A DNA stretch of 64,000 nt, from assembly GCA_024644235.1 (NCBI GenBank), contig JAHELJ010000011.1:52377-116376 (forward strand), read 5' to 3'. Every line of letters begins with the position of its first letter. Position 1 is the stretch's first letter. This document shows positions 44,601 to 52,797 of the stretch, piece by piece. Source of the DNA: Lewinellaceae bacterium. GTDB taxonomy: Bacteria > Bacteroidota > Bacteroidia > Chitinophagales > Saprospiraceae. The translations under genes were made by a program, and so were the position numbers. Under the pieces are notes generated by a model. The model worked only from the letters and a program-made list of their open reading frames with translations, was not told where the DNA came from and did no database searches.

Positions 44601-47537
44601 CCTACGCCACCGACTCCTCCCGGAGCCATCATTGTTGAGTGTCCGAGTCAAGTTCCTGCAGGAGGGAATTTAACCGCAACAGATAACTGTGATGGCACAT
44701 TGACTGCCTCACCATCTGATGTTATCACCTCGGGCTCATGTCCAAACTCCTATAGCATTACCCGTACTTGGACGTTTACGGATGCATGCAATAATTCAGT
44801 CTCAGTCTCACAAATCATCACAGTAGACGACACTACTGTTCCGTCAATTACGGCTCCAGCCGATGTCACAGTTCAATGCAATGATGATTTGCCTCCAGCG
44901 GATTTCGCAGGAGGCTCAACCTCCGACAATTGTGCAGGCTCAATCACCGTTACTCACCTGGGTGATGTTTCAGACTTCCAAATACCTGAAACCATCACAC
45001 GTACGTACCAAGCTACTGATGCGTGTTCAAACTCATCCACAGCGGTACAAATGATCACAGTGGACAACAACTCGCCACCAAACATACAATGTCCACCAAC
45101 TTTGTTTCTCGATTGCACCGACCCGATCCCTGAGCCTGATGAGAGTTTGGTAACCGGAGGAGATGCCTGTGGTGGCTCGATCACCGTTGAATTTATCAGT
45201 GATGTTTCTGACGGCAATAACTGCCCGGAAACGATACGGCGTACCTATGAAGCGACTGACGTCTCTGGAAATACTATTAGGTGTGTCCAGTTAATCATCA
45301 TTGAAGATTTGACGGCACCAACAGTCACTAATCATCCTACCAATCAAAACCTGGGATGCGCCACTATCTTCGAACCCACCTTGAATGATCTGCCAACTGC
45401 TTTTACCGAGCCGGACGAGCTCGGAGCCACAGATGATTGCTTTTTAATGACAGTCAGCCACACCGATACCGGACCATTCATCAACGGATGCCAATACACC
45501 TTCGAAAGAGTATACACCATCGCTGATGAGTGTGGAAATGCAACCGTATGCCCGCCACAGATCTTCAGCTTTACGTTTGACAATGAACCACCTGTATTCA
45601 GCAATGTGCCAGCCGACTTGGTGATAGATTGCTTTGATCCCATTCCATCAGGAGGAGTTGGTGGAGTGACAGCCTTTGACGATTGCTCAGGATCATTGTC
45701 GGTCTCATATGAGGAAATAGCCGGTACCATAGGCTGCCTCAGTGAGTCTTACCAACGAATTTGGACTGCTGTGGATGGCTGTGGCAATGTCGGAACCGCT
45801 ATTCAGAACATCACTCGTAGTGATCTCACCGCACCAATCATTAGCAGACCGAATGACACGACTATTCATTGTGGTGCAGCTATTCCTCCTGCCAACTTTG
45901 ACATATCTGACGATTGTACCCGTTTTGACGAGGAATTCAATGAAATCATACTTCAGGGAAGCTGCGCATGCGAGTACACGATCATGCGCACCTGGTATGC
46001 ACAAAACCTCTGTGGCGCCAGTGCGAGAGATACCCAATACATCTATGTCATAGATACCACTGCGCCAGTGATCGAACTTCTCAATCCCGCATTGATCGGA
46101 CTGGAGAATGGAGCTACCATGATAAGCTATAATTGCGATCCACCCGAGGTACTTATGACCGATATCCTTGTGGATGACTGTTGTGAAACTGAAATTCTCA
46201 CCTACGACTCATTATTGGCGTTTAACGCCTGTGACATATTCGGATACTATCAGCGATGGGCGTGTGGCTATGTAGTCACTGACCTCTGCGGAAATCGGAC
46301 TGAATTCCATTTTTACGTCGAGCAATTTGATACTGCTGCTCCATACTTCGTCTACGATTCGAGCGCAGCCAGTGTGCAACTGGATTGCGGAGATACCATT
46401 CCTCAGGAGCCTGTAGTATCAATTGATGACAACTGTCCCAATGATCCAATCGTACTTTTTACTGCAGACACAGTAGGAAATGTGGAGAGCGACAGTTTTG
46501 CGGTGATCCGAACCTGGGAAGCGACCGACCAATGCCAGAACGTCAGCCAGTTGAGGCAAACAATCGAGTTTTGTGGCTTCCAGGTGGACTCCTTTATCGC
46601 CACCATTGGCAACATTGTCTGGTTTGATGAGAATAAGAATGGTATCCAAGATCAAGGCGAGCCTAGAATCAACGGAGTAACGGTCAATCTCTATAGAGAC
46701 ATCAACAGGGATAGCTTGCCCGAACAGGAAGCGTATAGAACAACGACGACAAGGACTTGGTCAGGACAAAGAGGATTGTACTTCTTTCAGAGTCTGAATC
46801 CAGGTTACTACTTTGTCGAGTTCATTCTGGATGAAGATCAGGATTTTACATTATTCCATGCAGGATCAGATGACAATATGGATAGCGACGTGGATCCTGC
46901 CACCGGTATGTCACCCCTTATCGTTGTGGGCGAAGGCGAGGTGAATATTGCAGTCGATGCAGGCTTGACATCCCTTGTGGTGATTCCGATTGATTTGACC
47001 TATTTCAACGGATATGCTGATGACTGCGTTAACCGGCTTCGCTGGGCTACATCCTTTGAACTAAACAACGAGGGTTTTTCTGTCCAACGTTCCACCGATG
47101 GAGTAGAATTTGTTAGCATCGGTTTTTTGGAAGGTAAGGGTAATACATCGATTGGGCATGAGTATATTTTCACTGATACGGAGCCAGCCATTGAGAATTA
47201 TTACCGACTGGAGCAGGTCGATGCAGATGGTACGGTAAATCATTCGGAAATTGTCAAACTAGGCCGTAATTGCAGTGGTCTTGTTGAAAATATTGAGGTG
47301 TTCCCTAACCCGGTACGTGATCGATTTACGCTGAAATACCAACTCACAGACCGGCAAGTGATTGATCTGAAGATATTCAATCATCTTGGCCAGCTCATCA
47401 AACAACAAAATGGTGTGAAGTCAAAAGGTATCCATCAAGATCAAATTGATCTTGCCAACTTTCCAAACGGTTTGTACTGGATTCAGGTAGTAGCAGGAAG
47501 TCGTCCCATTCAGAAATCTATTATAAAGAACAACTAG
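41601..47537 (+). CDS. Giant HYR-repeat T9SS adhesin
   Basis: 1978 aa. Signal peptide ends FSAFSQ. Residues 30-190 are a cysteine-rich region without recognised domain; 190-270 a PKD domain (AYAWNFGVNASP, SGGSKTVTMIITD). About 355-1500 hold a chain of roughly 13 HYR-like beta modules of about 75-90 aa, each with ADxPPP-type starts, a DNC or DAC loop, RTxxxTDxCGN and a TVDDTTPP linker. After further Cys-rich modules come an SdrD B-like domain (WFDENKNGIQDQGEP, about 1667-1793), a fibronectin-like domain (YFNGYADDCVNRLRW), and a type A T9SS sorting domain (VFPNPVRDRF, 1893-1978). Expected to be surface-exposed and adhesive or structural. A five-module block (A-B-A-C-D) occurs twice, see the repeat entries. 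Monocistronic as far as seen. Confidence 0.85.
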   Translation: MKLLVNSSALKYIVLTLILVIPTFSAFSQIDCMSQTDSINLYACTGNGCTANDIDMIRAFIGTADTMPITSQCDPGTPIMATVWLEVAFNSASSREPIRWNGIVNIDSVPTHCFEGCINDGSTAGNNVVTFSALEFNWICGSEVEIDSLITGWSANGAEPCTDCPPQSGKCNRTGGIVVEAPLIAVIDTSFGCTGSSFETVTFTDASTGGTPNYAYAWNFGVNASPATANTAGPHQVSYSSGGSKTVTMIITDANMVSDTTSITIDVEACCSLVVMCPPPNNVTCLSDTTDFLSDSIAISTGISGACNTATITLLSRSQTGSCGTDPGLMIQRIYQVDDGATMVQCTINNTVLDEVAPTMSCPSLGPFQCADDVPDPYANYAAFQSAGGTASDACGIDPSSFSFAGDVATGSCPRTITRTYTVQDTCGNTGMCEQIITVDDTQAPVSPSPPGNTTVQCPADVPTAGTLTATDNCDPDITVSPNDQQIAGSCANNYTITRTWTFTDICGNSSSASQIITVDDTTPPTITCPGAVSVECSADIPLPDINDVTATDNCPGVVTVTHVSDVPNGQSCPLTIIRTYRATDACGNSATCTQTITVDDQTAPTPPSPPSDANVQCAEDVPAPQDLTASDNCDPDITVSPTDQINSGSCPHNFIITRTWTFTDACNNSASISQTITVNDDTPPTITCPQNTTVQCEADIPPNDFAGGNVSDNCAGSPTVTHLGDSQVGMVVTRTYQATDACGNSATCIQIITIDNNAPPNITCPPDTMVECSDQVPAADPDLVTTSSACGDPPVVVHLSDVSDSQSCPETITRTYQATDVFGNMTTCTQIITVLDTTPPVPESPPVNVTVQCSDEIPDPVDLMATDNCDGSITVSPTDQTTSGSCPNSFVVTRTWTFTDACGNSSSVSQTITIDDTTPPTINCPDPVSVQCFANVPAPDISAVTASDNCPGQITVVHVGDVPDGQSCPMTITRIYRATDACGNSATCTQIITVDDQTPPTPPTPPGAIIVECPSQVPAGGNLTATDNCDGTLTASPSDVITSGSCPNSYSITRTWTFTDACNNSVSVSQIITVDDTTVPSITAPADVTVQCNDDLPPADFAGGSTSDNCAGSITVTHLGDVSDFQIPETITRTYQATDACSNSSTAVQMITVDNNSPPNIQCPPTLFLDCTDPIPEPDESLVTGGDACGGSITVEFISDVSDGNNCPETIRRTYEATDVSGNTIRCVQLIIIEDLTAPTVTNHPTNQNLGCATIFEPTLNDLPTAFTEPDELGATDDCFLMTVSHTDTGPFINGCQYTFERVYTIADECGNATVCPPQIFSFTFDNEPPVFSNVPADLVIDCFDPIPSGGVGGVTAFDDCSGSLSVSYEEIAGTIGCLSESYQRIWTAVDGCGNVGTAIQNITRSDLTAPIISRPNDTTIHCGAAIPPANFDISDDCTRFDEEFNEIILQGSCACEYTIMRTWYAQNLCGASARDTQYIYVIDTTAPVIELLNPALIGLENGATMISYNCDPPEVLMTDILVDDCCETEILTYDSLLAFNACDIFGYYQRWACGYVVTDLCGNRTEFHFYVEQFDTAAPYFVYDSSAASVQLDCGDTIPQEPVVSIDDNCPNDPIVLFTADTVGNVESDSFAVIRTWEATDQCQNVSQLRQTIEFCGFQVDSFIATIGNIVWFDENKNGIQDQGEPRINGVTVNLYRDINRDSLPEQEAYRTTTTRTWSGQRGLYFFQSLNPGYYFVEFILDEDQDFTLFHAGSDDNMDSDVDPATGMSPLIVVGEGEVNIAVDAGLTSLVVIPIDLTYFNGYADDCVNRLRWATSFELNNEGFSVQRSTDGVEFVSIGFLEGKGNTSIGHEYIFTDTEPAIENYYRLEQVDADGTVNHSEIVKLGRNCSGLVENIEVFPNPVRDRFTLKYQLTDRQVIDLKIFNHLGQLIKQQNGVKSKGIHQDQIDLANFPNGLYWIQVVAGSRPIQKSIIKNN
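42942..44129 (+). repeat. HYR super-repeat copy 1 (modules A-B-A-C-D)
   Basis: 396 codons encoding five consecutive HYR-like modules. Types are defined by sequence: A modules begin PSPPGNTTVQC or PSPPSDANVQC and contain TRTWTFTDACGNSSS; B begins ITCPGAVSVEC with CPLTIIRTYRATDACGNS; C contains PPNDFAGGNVSDNCAGS; D begins ITCPPDTMVEC. The same order recurs in the next block, indicating duplication of the whole unit. Confidence 0.8.
44130..45323 (+). repeat. HYR super-repeat copy 2 (modules A-B-A-C-D)
   Basis: 398 codons, same five-module order as 42942-44129 with module-by-module similarity greater to the counterpart in the other copy than to its neighbours (for example PPADFAGGSTSDNCAGS in both C modules). 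Third-codon positions differ widely between copies, so the duplication is old or under protein-level selection. Confidence 0.8.
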
Positions 47538-47571
47538 GAATTCAGGTCGGTGGAGCTATTTTCAAAGGGTA

Positions 47572-47591
47572 TCTCCTGTCAAATGAGGAGA
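47572..47591 (+). terminator. Short hairpin downstream of the HYR gene
   Basis: TCTCCT (47572-47577) / AGGAGA (47586-47591) with an 8-base loop, followed by a C/T-rich stretch rather than a pure T-tract. Located 34 bases after the HYR gene stop and before lolD. A weak terminator candidate only; the rest of the 139-base gap shows nothing else. Confidence 0.3.
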
Positions 47592-47676
47592 CTCCCTTCT
47601 GTCTTAAAGGTGGACTCTCCCACAATTTCTTATTGGGAATGTTCCGCTATCTTAGAGGCCACTTGATCTTGAATAC

Positions 47677-48339
47677 ATGATTGTCGCTGAAGATGTCCAT
47701 AAGTATTACGGTAACTTACATGTGCTGAAAGGAGTAAACGCCAGCATAGAGAAGGGTGAGATCGTAGCTATCGTAGGGAAATCAGGAGCAGGTAAAACAA
47801 CGCTTCTCCATATTATAGGCACTCTGGATGTTGCTAACCGGGGAAGGATATTATATGACCAGACTGATTTGACGAAGTTAAGCGATCGACAACTTTCAGC
47901 TTTCCGAAATAAGCATATTGGTTTCATCTTTCAATTTCATCATCTGCTTGATGAATTTACAGCCCTGGAAAACGTGTGTATTCCTGCATATATCGGAACC
48001 TCCAAAAAGAAGGAAGTAGAATCCCGGGCAAAGGAGCTGCTCAGTTACCTTGGACTCGCTGATCGATTGACACATAAGCCCAATGAGCTTTCGGGTGGAG
48101 AACAACAAAGGGTGGCAATAGCCCGGTCTCTCATAAATAACCCATCAGTTGTACTCGCTGATGAACCTACCGGCAACCTCGACTCTGCCACCTCAGATGA
48201 TATTCACCATCTCTTGTTCAAACTGCGTGATGATTTCCAACAGACCTTTGTGATCGTTACTCATAATTCCGAGCTAGCCGATCGCTGTGACCGCACCTTG
48301 CATATGGAGGATGGTCAAATCTCCAACGGAGGTCTATGA
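47677..48339 (+). CDS. lolD: ABC transporter ATPase, LolD-type
   Basis: 220 aa, a single ATPase domain. Walker A GKSGAGKTTLL, Q-loop FQFHHLLDEFTALENV, signature LSGGEQQRVAIARSL, Walker B VVLADEPTGNLDS and the switch His in VTHNSELADRCDR. The FQFHHLLDEFTALENV phrase is a LolD/MacB-subfamily mark: release of lipoproteins from the inner membrane (LolCDE) or a related export system. The matching membrane subunit is not adjacent. The stop overlaps the start of the DUF389 gene as ATGA (48336-48339), suggesting coupled translation. Confidence 0.8.
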   Translation: MIVAEDVHKYYGNLHVLKGVNASIEKGEIVAIVGKSGAGKTTLLHIIGTLDVANRGRILYDQTDLTKLSDRQLSAFRNKHIGFIFQFHHLLDEFTALENVCIPAYIGTSKKKEVESRAKELLSYLGLADRLTHKPNELSGGEQQRVAIARSLINNPSVVLADEPTGNLDSATSDDIHHLLFKLRDDFQQTFVIVTHNSELADRCDRTLHMEDGQISNGGL

Positions 48340-49799
48340 GCCAATCCTCCAATTCAGGAAAGGGCACTGCCAAGGGAGATCCTTTTGATCTCAAGATTTC
48401 ATGGAAAAGCATCTCCGGTTTTTTCAAAAGTCTGATTGACCTCAAGGAGGGTCTGGACAAAGAGAGTACGATCGTTAATATCAAGAATAATAAGCGCATG
48501 AAGGGAGCCAACGCCTGGCTTCTCATGTGCAGTATCATGATTGCTTCATTGGGATTGGATCTTGACTCACCAGCCATCATCATCGGAGCCATGTTGATCT
48601 CACCTTTGATGGCACCAATTCTTGGTGTTGGTTTGGCTATCGGCACCAATGACAGAAGTACCCTGTTTATATCCCTGACCCACTATACTATTGCAATTGG
48701 AATTGCTGTCTTCACCAGCACCGTCTACTTTTTTCTTACTCCATTTGGAAATATTACCGATGAAATACTCCGGCGAACCGAACCCACCTTCCTCGATGTA
48801 TTGGTGGCCTTTTTCGGAGGAGTGGCGGGGATCATCTCCGGTTCACGTGCTGACAAGTCTAATGCCATACCCGGAGTGGCCATTGCTACTGCTCTTATGC
48901 CTCCTTTATGTGTGACCGGCTTTGGAATCGCCAAGTGGTTTGAAGGACTTCTTGGCCTACCCACTGATCCCAACTTCAATGCTGTCGACTTTATTCTCAA
49001 CAGTTTCTACCTCTTCCATCTTAATTCATTTTTTGTAGCCCTGGCTACTTTTCTTGTGGTGAGGCATCTCCGCTTTCCCTTGATGGAATACGAGACATTA
49101 CGAGCAAAAAGAAAGAACGTTATTTTGATGCTAATCGTGAGCGCATTGATGATGACTCCCAGTTTTTTCATTCTGGCTGAAGTATTGCAAAAAGTAAATG
49201 ATGAACATAACAAGGACCGATTTGTAAAGGAGTATTTTGCAGACCGGCTGGCTTACATTGATGAGGCAGAACTGATTCGGTATGACAGTGGGCAAAAATT
49301 GATCTTGAAGGTATATGGAAGTGTCATCAACCCTTCTGATTCGTCCGAATACAAGGAGGCCATGGCTGCCTATAACCTGGATGAAACCGAGCTTGAAATA
49401 ATTTCAACTGCCGAAATTGATTTAAGATCCTTTCGATCCCTTCAGTCTCAGGTTGCAAATGTTCGCAGCACGGTTAGCGAACGACTAGAGGCCTCGCGGC
49501 AGTTTCAACAATCAAGGGAACAAAAAATCAATGAGTTAGAAAACTCACTCGACTCTATCAGAAATGAAAAAATTCAAAATCAACAAATCCTGTTGGACAT
49601 AAAAGCACTTATTGATGGAGTTGAGTCAATTTCTTACAATGAATCTCCCATAAGGAATGGCCGTGAAACGCTGCCTCAATTAGTTATCAAATGGAATGAT
49701 TCCAAGGCTCTTGAAGCACGACGCCTCGATCGCGACAAAATCAGAAAGTACCTGATCGACAGAACGGGGTATCCGGATATCGAACTCGTCGATTTTTAG
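48336..49799 (+). CDS. DUF389 membrane protein with C-terminal coiled coil
   Basis: 487 aa. N-terminal soluble stretch of about 50 residues, then five to six membrane segments carrying the DUF389 signatures SPAIIIGAMLISPLMAPILG and NAIPGVAIATALMPPLCVTGFG (about 75-245). A cytoplasmic or periplasmic C-terminal domain of about 220 residues follows with a predicted coiled coil about 365-425 (heptad-like EASRQFQQSREQKINELENS). Function of the DUF389 family is unknown; the combination with a long charged C-terminal domain is what can be said. It is translationally coupled to lolD and overlaps the convergent cryptochrome gene by 4 bases. Confidence 0.75.
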   Translation: MSQSSNSGKGTAKGDPFDLKISWKSISGFFKSLIDLKEGLDKESTIVNIKNNKRMKGANAWLLMCSIMIASLGLDLDSPAIIIGAMLISPLMAPILGVGLAIGTNDRSTLFISLTHYTIAIGIAVFTSTVYFFLTPFGNITDEILRRTEPTFLDVLVAFFGGVAGIISGSRADKSNAIPGVAIATALMPPLCVTGFGIAKWFEGLLGLPTDPNFNAVDFILNSFYLFHLNSFFVALATFLVVRHLRFPLMEYETLRAKRKNVILMLIVSALMMTPSFFILAEVLQKVNDEHNKDRFVKEYFADRLAYIDEAELIRYDSGQKLILKVYGSVINPSDSSEYKEAMAAYNLDETELEIISTAEIDLRSFRSLQSQVANVRSTVSERLEASRQFQQSREQKINELENSLDSIRNEKIQNQQILLDIKALIDGVESISYNESPIRNGRETLPQLVIKWNDSKALEARRLDRDKIRKYLIDRTGYPDIELVDF

Positions 49800-51154
49800 G
49801 CCTGAGCTTCTTCGTGTTTTAATTGAATACTCTCAAACGACTGACCTCCATATTCCGGAGCCCAGGTATTAATATATTCCAGCTCCGGATCATATCGTTT
49901 GGTTTGTGAGGCAATATTGAAGTATCGGTCCTTTCGAGGATCACTGCCAACTCCCGCGATGTAATTCCAATTGCCATAGTTACTGCAAGGGTCGTAATCA
50001 ATCAGCAATGACTCAAAGTATTCTGCACCAATCTGCCAGTTGATCTGTAAGTCATTGATGAGAAAACTGGAAACAATCTGCCTACCCCGATTTGACATAA
50101 ATCCAGTTTTGTTAAGTTCATGCATGTTTGCATCTACCAAGGGGGCTCCCGTGGTACCTGATGCCCACTTTTCAAACAGCTCCATGTCATCAATTAACTC
50201 GGGTCGTTTCCTTTGCTGTATTCCACCCTTTTGAAAGATTCTGTTTCCATGCTTCTTGCCCATTAGTCTAAAAAAGTCTCTCCAAAGCAGTTCAAAGAAC
50301 AACCAGTAGGTTGATTCATTTGCACCATGACTTTTTTCATATTTCTTAAGAGCTGCATATACCGTTTTTGGTGAAATGCATCCCTGTGCCAGCCAGGGAG
50401 AAAGCTTGGAGGAAAAATCTGCACCTAGCATCTGATTCCTTGTCTCTTTGTAGTGGGATATTGACTTCGATTCCCAGAAGTAATGCTCCAATCTCTGCAA
50501 GGCAGCTATTTCACCACCTCTGAATTCGATCACAGACCGTTGATCTGGCTCTTCCAGCTTATATCCAAAACTCGCCATGGTTGGAACCTCACCTGCTTCC
50601 ACAACCTCAGTTGTCGCAGGAATTTTGGCTGGCACCGCAAGTGGTTTTCGAATGGTCGTAAAATTTTCCACCTCCTTTCTGAAACTGGTAAATTGATCAG
50701 GAGTATGAGTGACTGGAAATGGTAGATCTTGAGTATAATACAGCATCTTGCCGCGCGAAAACCTCACTTCCTGACCGATGCTCCAAAGGTTTCTTTCCAG
50801 GCGATCCTGCACATCCACCTCTTCTTGAGTTCTTTCTCTATTGCAGAATACCCATGAGGTCTTTAGTTGATCAGCTAGTTTGGCAATCTCCACTTCGGGT
50901 TTGCCCACTCGCACCAAAAGTTCATTTCCCTTCTTCCGAAGATTTCTCCGTAAATCAATTACACTCTCCAATATCAAGCTAGCCCGGTATCTGCCCGTTT
51001 TTCGGAATCCAAATTTCGTGGTTCCTAGAAAGAGTCTTGGGTCAAAAACAAAGACAGGAATAACCTCATCACTGCTCTTAATGGCCTCGACCAATGCTTC
51101 ATTATCAGCTAACCGCAGATCTTGCCTAAACCATACGATAGACCTTCGAACCAT
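49796..51154 (-). CDS. DASH-type cryptochrome/photolyase
   Basis: 452 aa from MVRRSIVWFRQDLRL at 51154; an in-frame start at 51202 adds an unlikely leader. N-terminal photolyase domain (about 1-130) and a C-terminal FAD domain. The signature region DYDPCSNYGNWNYIAGVGSD followed by a Gln-x-x-x-Tyr-Asp-Pro motif near the end is typical of cryptochrome DASH; WLAQGCISPKTVY and the TrpLFFELLWRDFFRLMG segment belong to the FAD-binding helix bundle. Expected to repair cyclobutane pyrimidine dimers in single-stranded DNA and/or act as blue-light sensor. Divergent from the 51.3 kb operon with about 110 bases between starts. Confidence 0.83.
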   Translation of the reverse strand: MVRRSIVWFRQDLRLADNEALVEAIKSSDEVIPVFVFDPRLFLGTTKFGFRKTGRYRASLILESVIDLRRNLRKKGNELLVRVGKPEVEIAKLADQLKTSWVFCNRERTQEEVDVQDRLERNLWSIGQEVRFSRGKMLYYTQDLPFPVTHTPDQFTSFRKEVENFTTIRKPLAVPAKIPATTEVVEAGEVPTMASFGYKLEEPDQRSVIEFRGGEIAALQRLEHYFWESKSISHYKETRNQMLGADFSSKLSPWLAQGCISPKTVYAALKKYEKSHGANESTYWLFFELLWRDFFRLMGKKHGNRIFQKGGIQQRKRPELIDDMELFEKWASGTTGAPLVDANMHELNKTGFMSNRGRQIVSSFLINDLQINWQIGAEYFESLLIDYDPCSNYGNWNYIAGVGSDPRKDRYFNIASQTKRYDPELEYINTWAPEYGGQSFESIQLKHEEAQA

Positions 51155-51265
51155 CTCTACTATTTTGATTGAATTGATAATGTGGAAAGTGACCTCATCC
51201 AACCCTCGTCAGAAATGATAACTTTGCCCGATGAAAATTAAACAGACGAATCTAAAGATTTGTTG

Positions 51266-51748
51266 ATGAGTATGAATAAACTACTTATGATTAATCAGTC
51301 CATCTGCCAATTTTTCGTAATTATATTACTGGGAGCATTTGCCTCTTGTTCGGGAAAGAGCAATGAGGCTGCCTCAGGCATCCGTGGAGCCGTACCTAAT
51401 GAGCTTCAGCCCCTTTACGAAGAAATCCTAGCTGTTCATGATGAAGTGATGCCTGAGCTGAACACGATCACTTCCCTTCAGGAGCAAATGAAAAATAAAC
51501 TGGATGAGCTGCGCGGCACTCCCGCAAATACCGAAGCTCTCAAAGAGGCAAACAGGATATTGGGAGATCTTAATAAAGCGGAAAATGCCATGTGGAGTTG
51601 GATGCATAATTTTTCAAAACTCGATTCCATTCCCGATGGAGAAAAGTCGGCATTCTTAGAGGTAGAGAAGATGTCAGTCAATAGTATGAAAGAATTGATG
51701 CTTTCGAGTATTGAACAAGCCAAGGCTTACCTGAATCCTCCTCTATGA
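51266..51748 (+). CDS. Small lipoprotein, helical, first gene of the SCO1/cytochrome c operon
   Basis: 160 aa from ATG 51266 (MSMNKLL; MNKLL at 51272 is equally possible). Signal with lipobox GAFASC, so lipid anchored. The mature part is almost entirely predicted helix with heptad-like patterning (about 55-160: TSLQEQMKNKLDELRGT, ALKEANRILGDLNKAEN), suggesting a coiled coil or helical bundle. Similar short lipoproteins are annotated vaguely ('viral A-type inclusion protein') in Bacteroidota next to SCO1 genes, from memory; function unknown. The stop overlaps the SCO1 ATG as ATGA (51745-51748). Confidence 0.65.
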   Translation: MSMNKLLMINQSICQFFVIILLGAFASCSGKSNEAASGIRGAVPNELQPLYEEILAVHDEVMPELNTITSLQEQMKNKLDELRGTPANTEALKEANRILGDLNKAENAMWSWMHNFSKLDSIPDGEKSAFLEVEKMSVNSMKELMLSSIEQAKAYLNPPL

Positions 51749-52353
51749 AGACAGTGAAAGTCCTTCCCTGGCTTCTATCTTATATTTTAATTGGTTGCCA
51801 ATCTACACCAGCCAAGCTTCCTATTCTTGGTGAAACTGAGGTGAGTAACGGAGATACCTTGTACTACACAGTGTCCGATTTTAACTTTCTCGATCAAGAT
51901 AGTCAAGTCGTTAGTAAGGCAACGCTCAGCGATAAAATCTATATAGCCGACTTTTTCTTCACCTCCTGCCCTACGATATGTCCTAAGGTAAAAGCTCAGA
52001 TGCTGCGGATCAATGAGAAGTTTGCTGAGGAGCCCAGGCTGTCATTCCTCAGTCATTCGATCGATTACCGCAAGGATTCTATTCCGGTACTGCATCGTTA
52101 TGCAGCTAAGCTTGGCATAACCGGTGGGAAGTGGCATCTGGTGCAGCTGCAAAAAGATCAGATAGAAAGTGTTGCCAATCAATATTTCAATATTGCCTTT
52201 GAGGATGAGACAGCCCCAGGGGGCTTCGATCACAGCGGACGCTTAATATTGGTTGACACCAAGGGAAGAATACGCTCTTACTGTGATGGTACGGATGAGC
52301 AGGATGTAGATCGATTTATGCAAGATATCGAGCTGCTACTCGATGAAGAGTAA
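51745..52353 (+). CDS. SCO1/SenC-type copper chaperone lipoprotein
   Basis: 202 aa. Lipobox LIGC (Cys18). Thioredoxin-like fold with the copper-binding CPTIC motif (Cys75, Cys79; FFTSCPTICPKVKAQM) and the distal His163 in FDHSGRLI that completes the site. By family it delivers copper to the CuA site of cytochrome c oxidase subunit II, or acts as a thiol-redox protein. Its start overlaps the preceding lipoprotein stop as ATGA and its 3' end overlaps the cytochrome c gene by 11 bases, so all three are one operon. Confidence 0.88.
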   Translation: MKTVKVLPWLLSYILIGCQSTPAKLPILGETEVSNGDTLYYTVSDFNFLDQDSQVVSKATLSDKIYIADFFFTSCPTICPKVKAQMLRINEKFAEEPRLSFLSHSIDYRKDSIPVLHRYAAKLGITGGKWHLVQLQKDQIESVANQYFNIAFEDETAPGGFDHSGRLILVDTKGRIRSYCDGTDEQDVDRFMQDIELLLDEE

Positions 52354-52744
52354 ATTGTTATTATCTCTACTGGCAATACTATTGATCACCTGCCAACATC
52401 AACCCTTTCCGCAGGGCGAGAGACTATACCAGCTTTACTGTTCAAATTGCCATATGGAACATGGTGGTGGATTAATGTCACTTTATCCACCAATTGCCAA
52501 TAGTGATCATTTCGTAAGCACAACTGACCGCTTTGCATGTATTGTAAGGTATGGAATGCACGACACCGTTGTCATTAATGACCGGCAGTATGATGTGCCG
52601 ATGCAAGGAATTTCTCGGCTTAAAGCACCGGAGATTGCAAATGTCTACAACTACATCCGGTCCCGTTGGTATCCTAACCTGCCTCCCATGAGTGAAGCAG
52701 AAGTGAGAAAGCAACTTGCCAATTGCACAAAATCAGGCAATTGA
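52343..52744 (+). CDS. Lipid-anchored monohaem cytochrome c
   Basis: 133 aa. Lipobox LITC (Cys17) predicts membrane anchoring. One haem-attachment motif CSNCH (33-37), with Met87 in VPMQGI as the likely distal ligand. Typical class I cytochrome c length. Position directly after SCO1 (11-base overlap) suggests a respiratory electron carrier related to a copper oxidase, but no oxidase subunit genes are nearby. Two more cysteines (Cys66 and Cys128) lie outside the haem motif and might form a disulfide. Confidence 0.85.
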   Translation: MKSKLLLSLLAILLITCQHQPFPQGERLYQLYCSNCHMEHGGGLMSLYPPIANSDHFVSTTDRFACIVRYGMHDTVVINDRQYDVPMQGISRLKAPEIANVYNYIRSRWYPNLPPMSEAEVRKQLANCTKSGN

Positions 52745-52797
52745 TCGTTAAGGAAGAAAGATATTTGTCCGTATTTTTAGCCTCACAGCACAGTCTT

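Noticed and set aside
42900..45330. Repeated DNA in the HYR gene considered as CRISPR-like or satellite repeats
   Set aside because: Period is about 240 bases, in frame, with protein-level conservation and diverged synonymous sites; these are protein modules.
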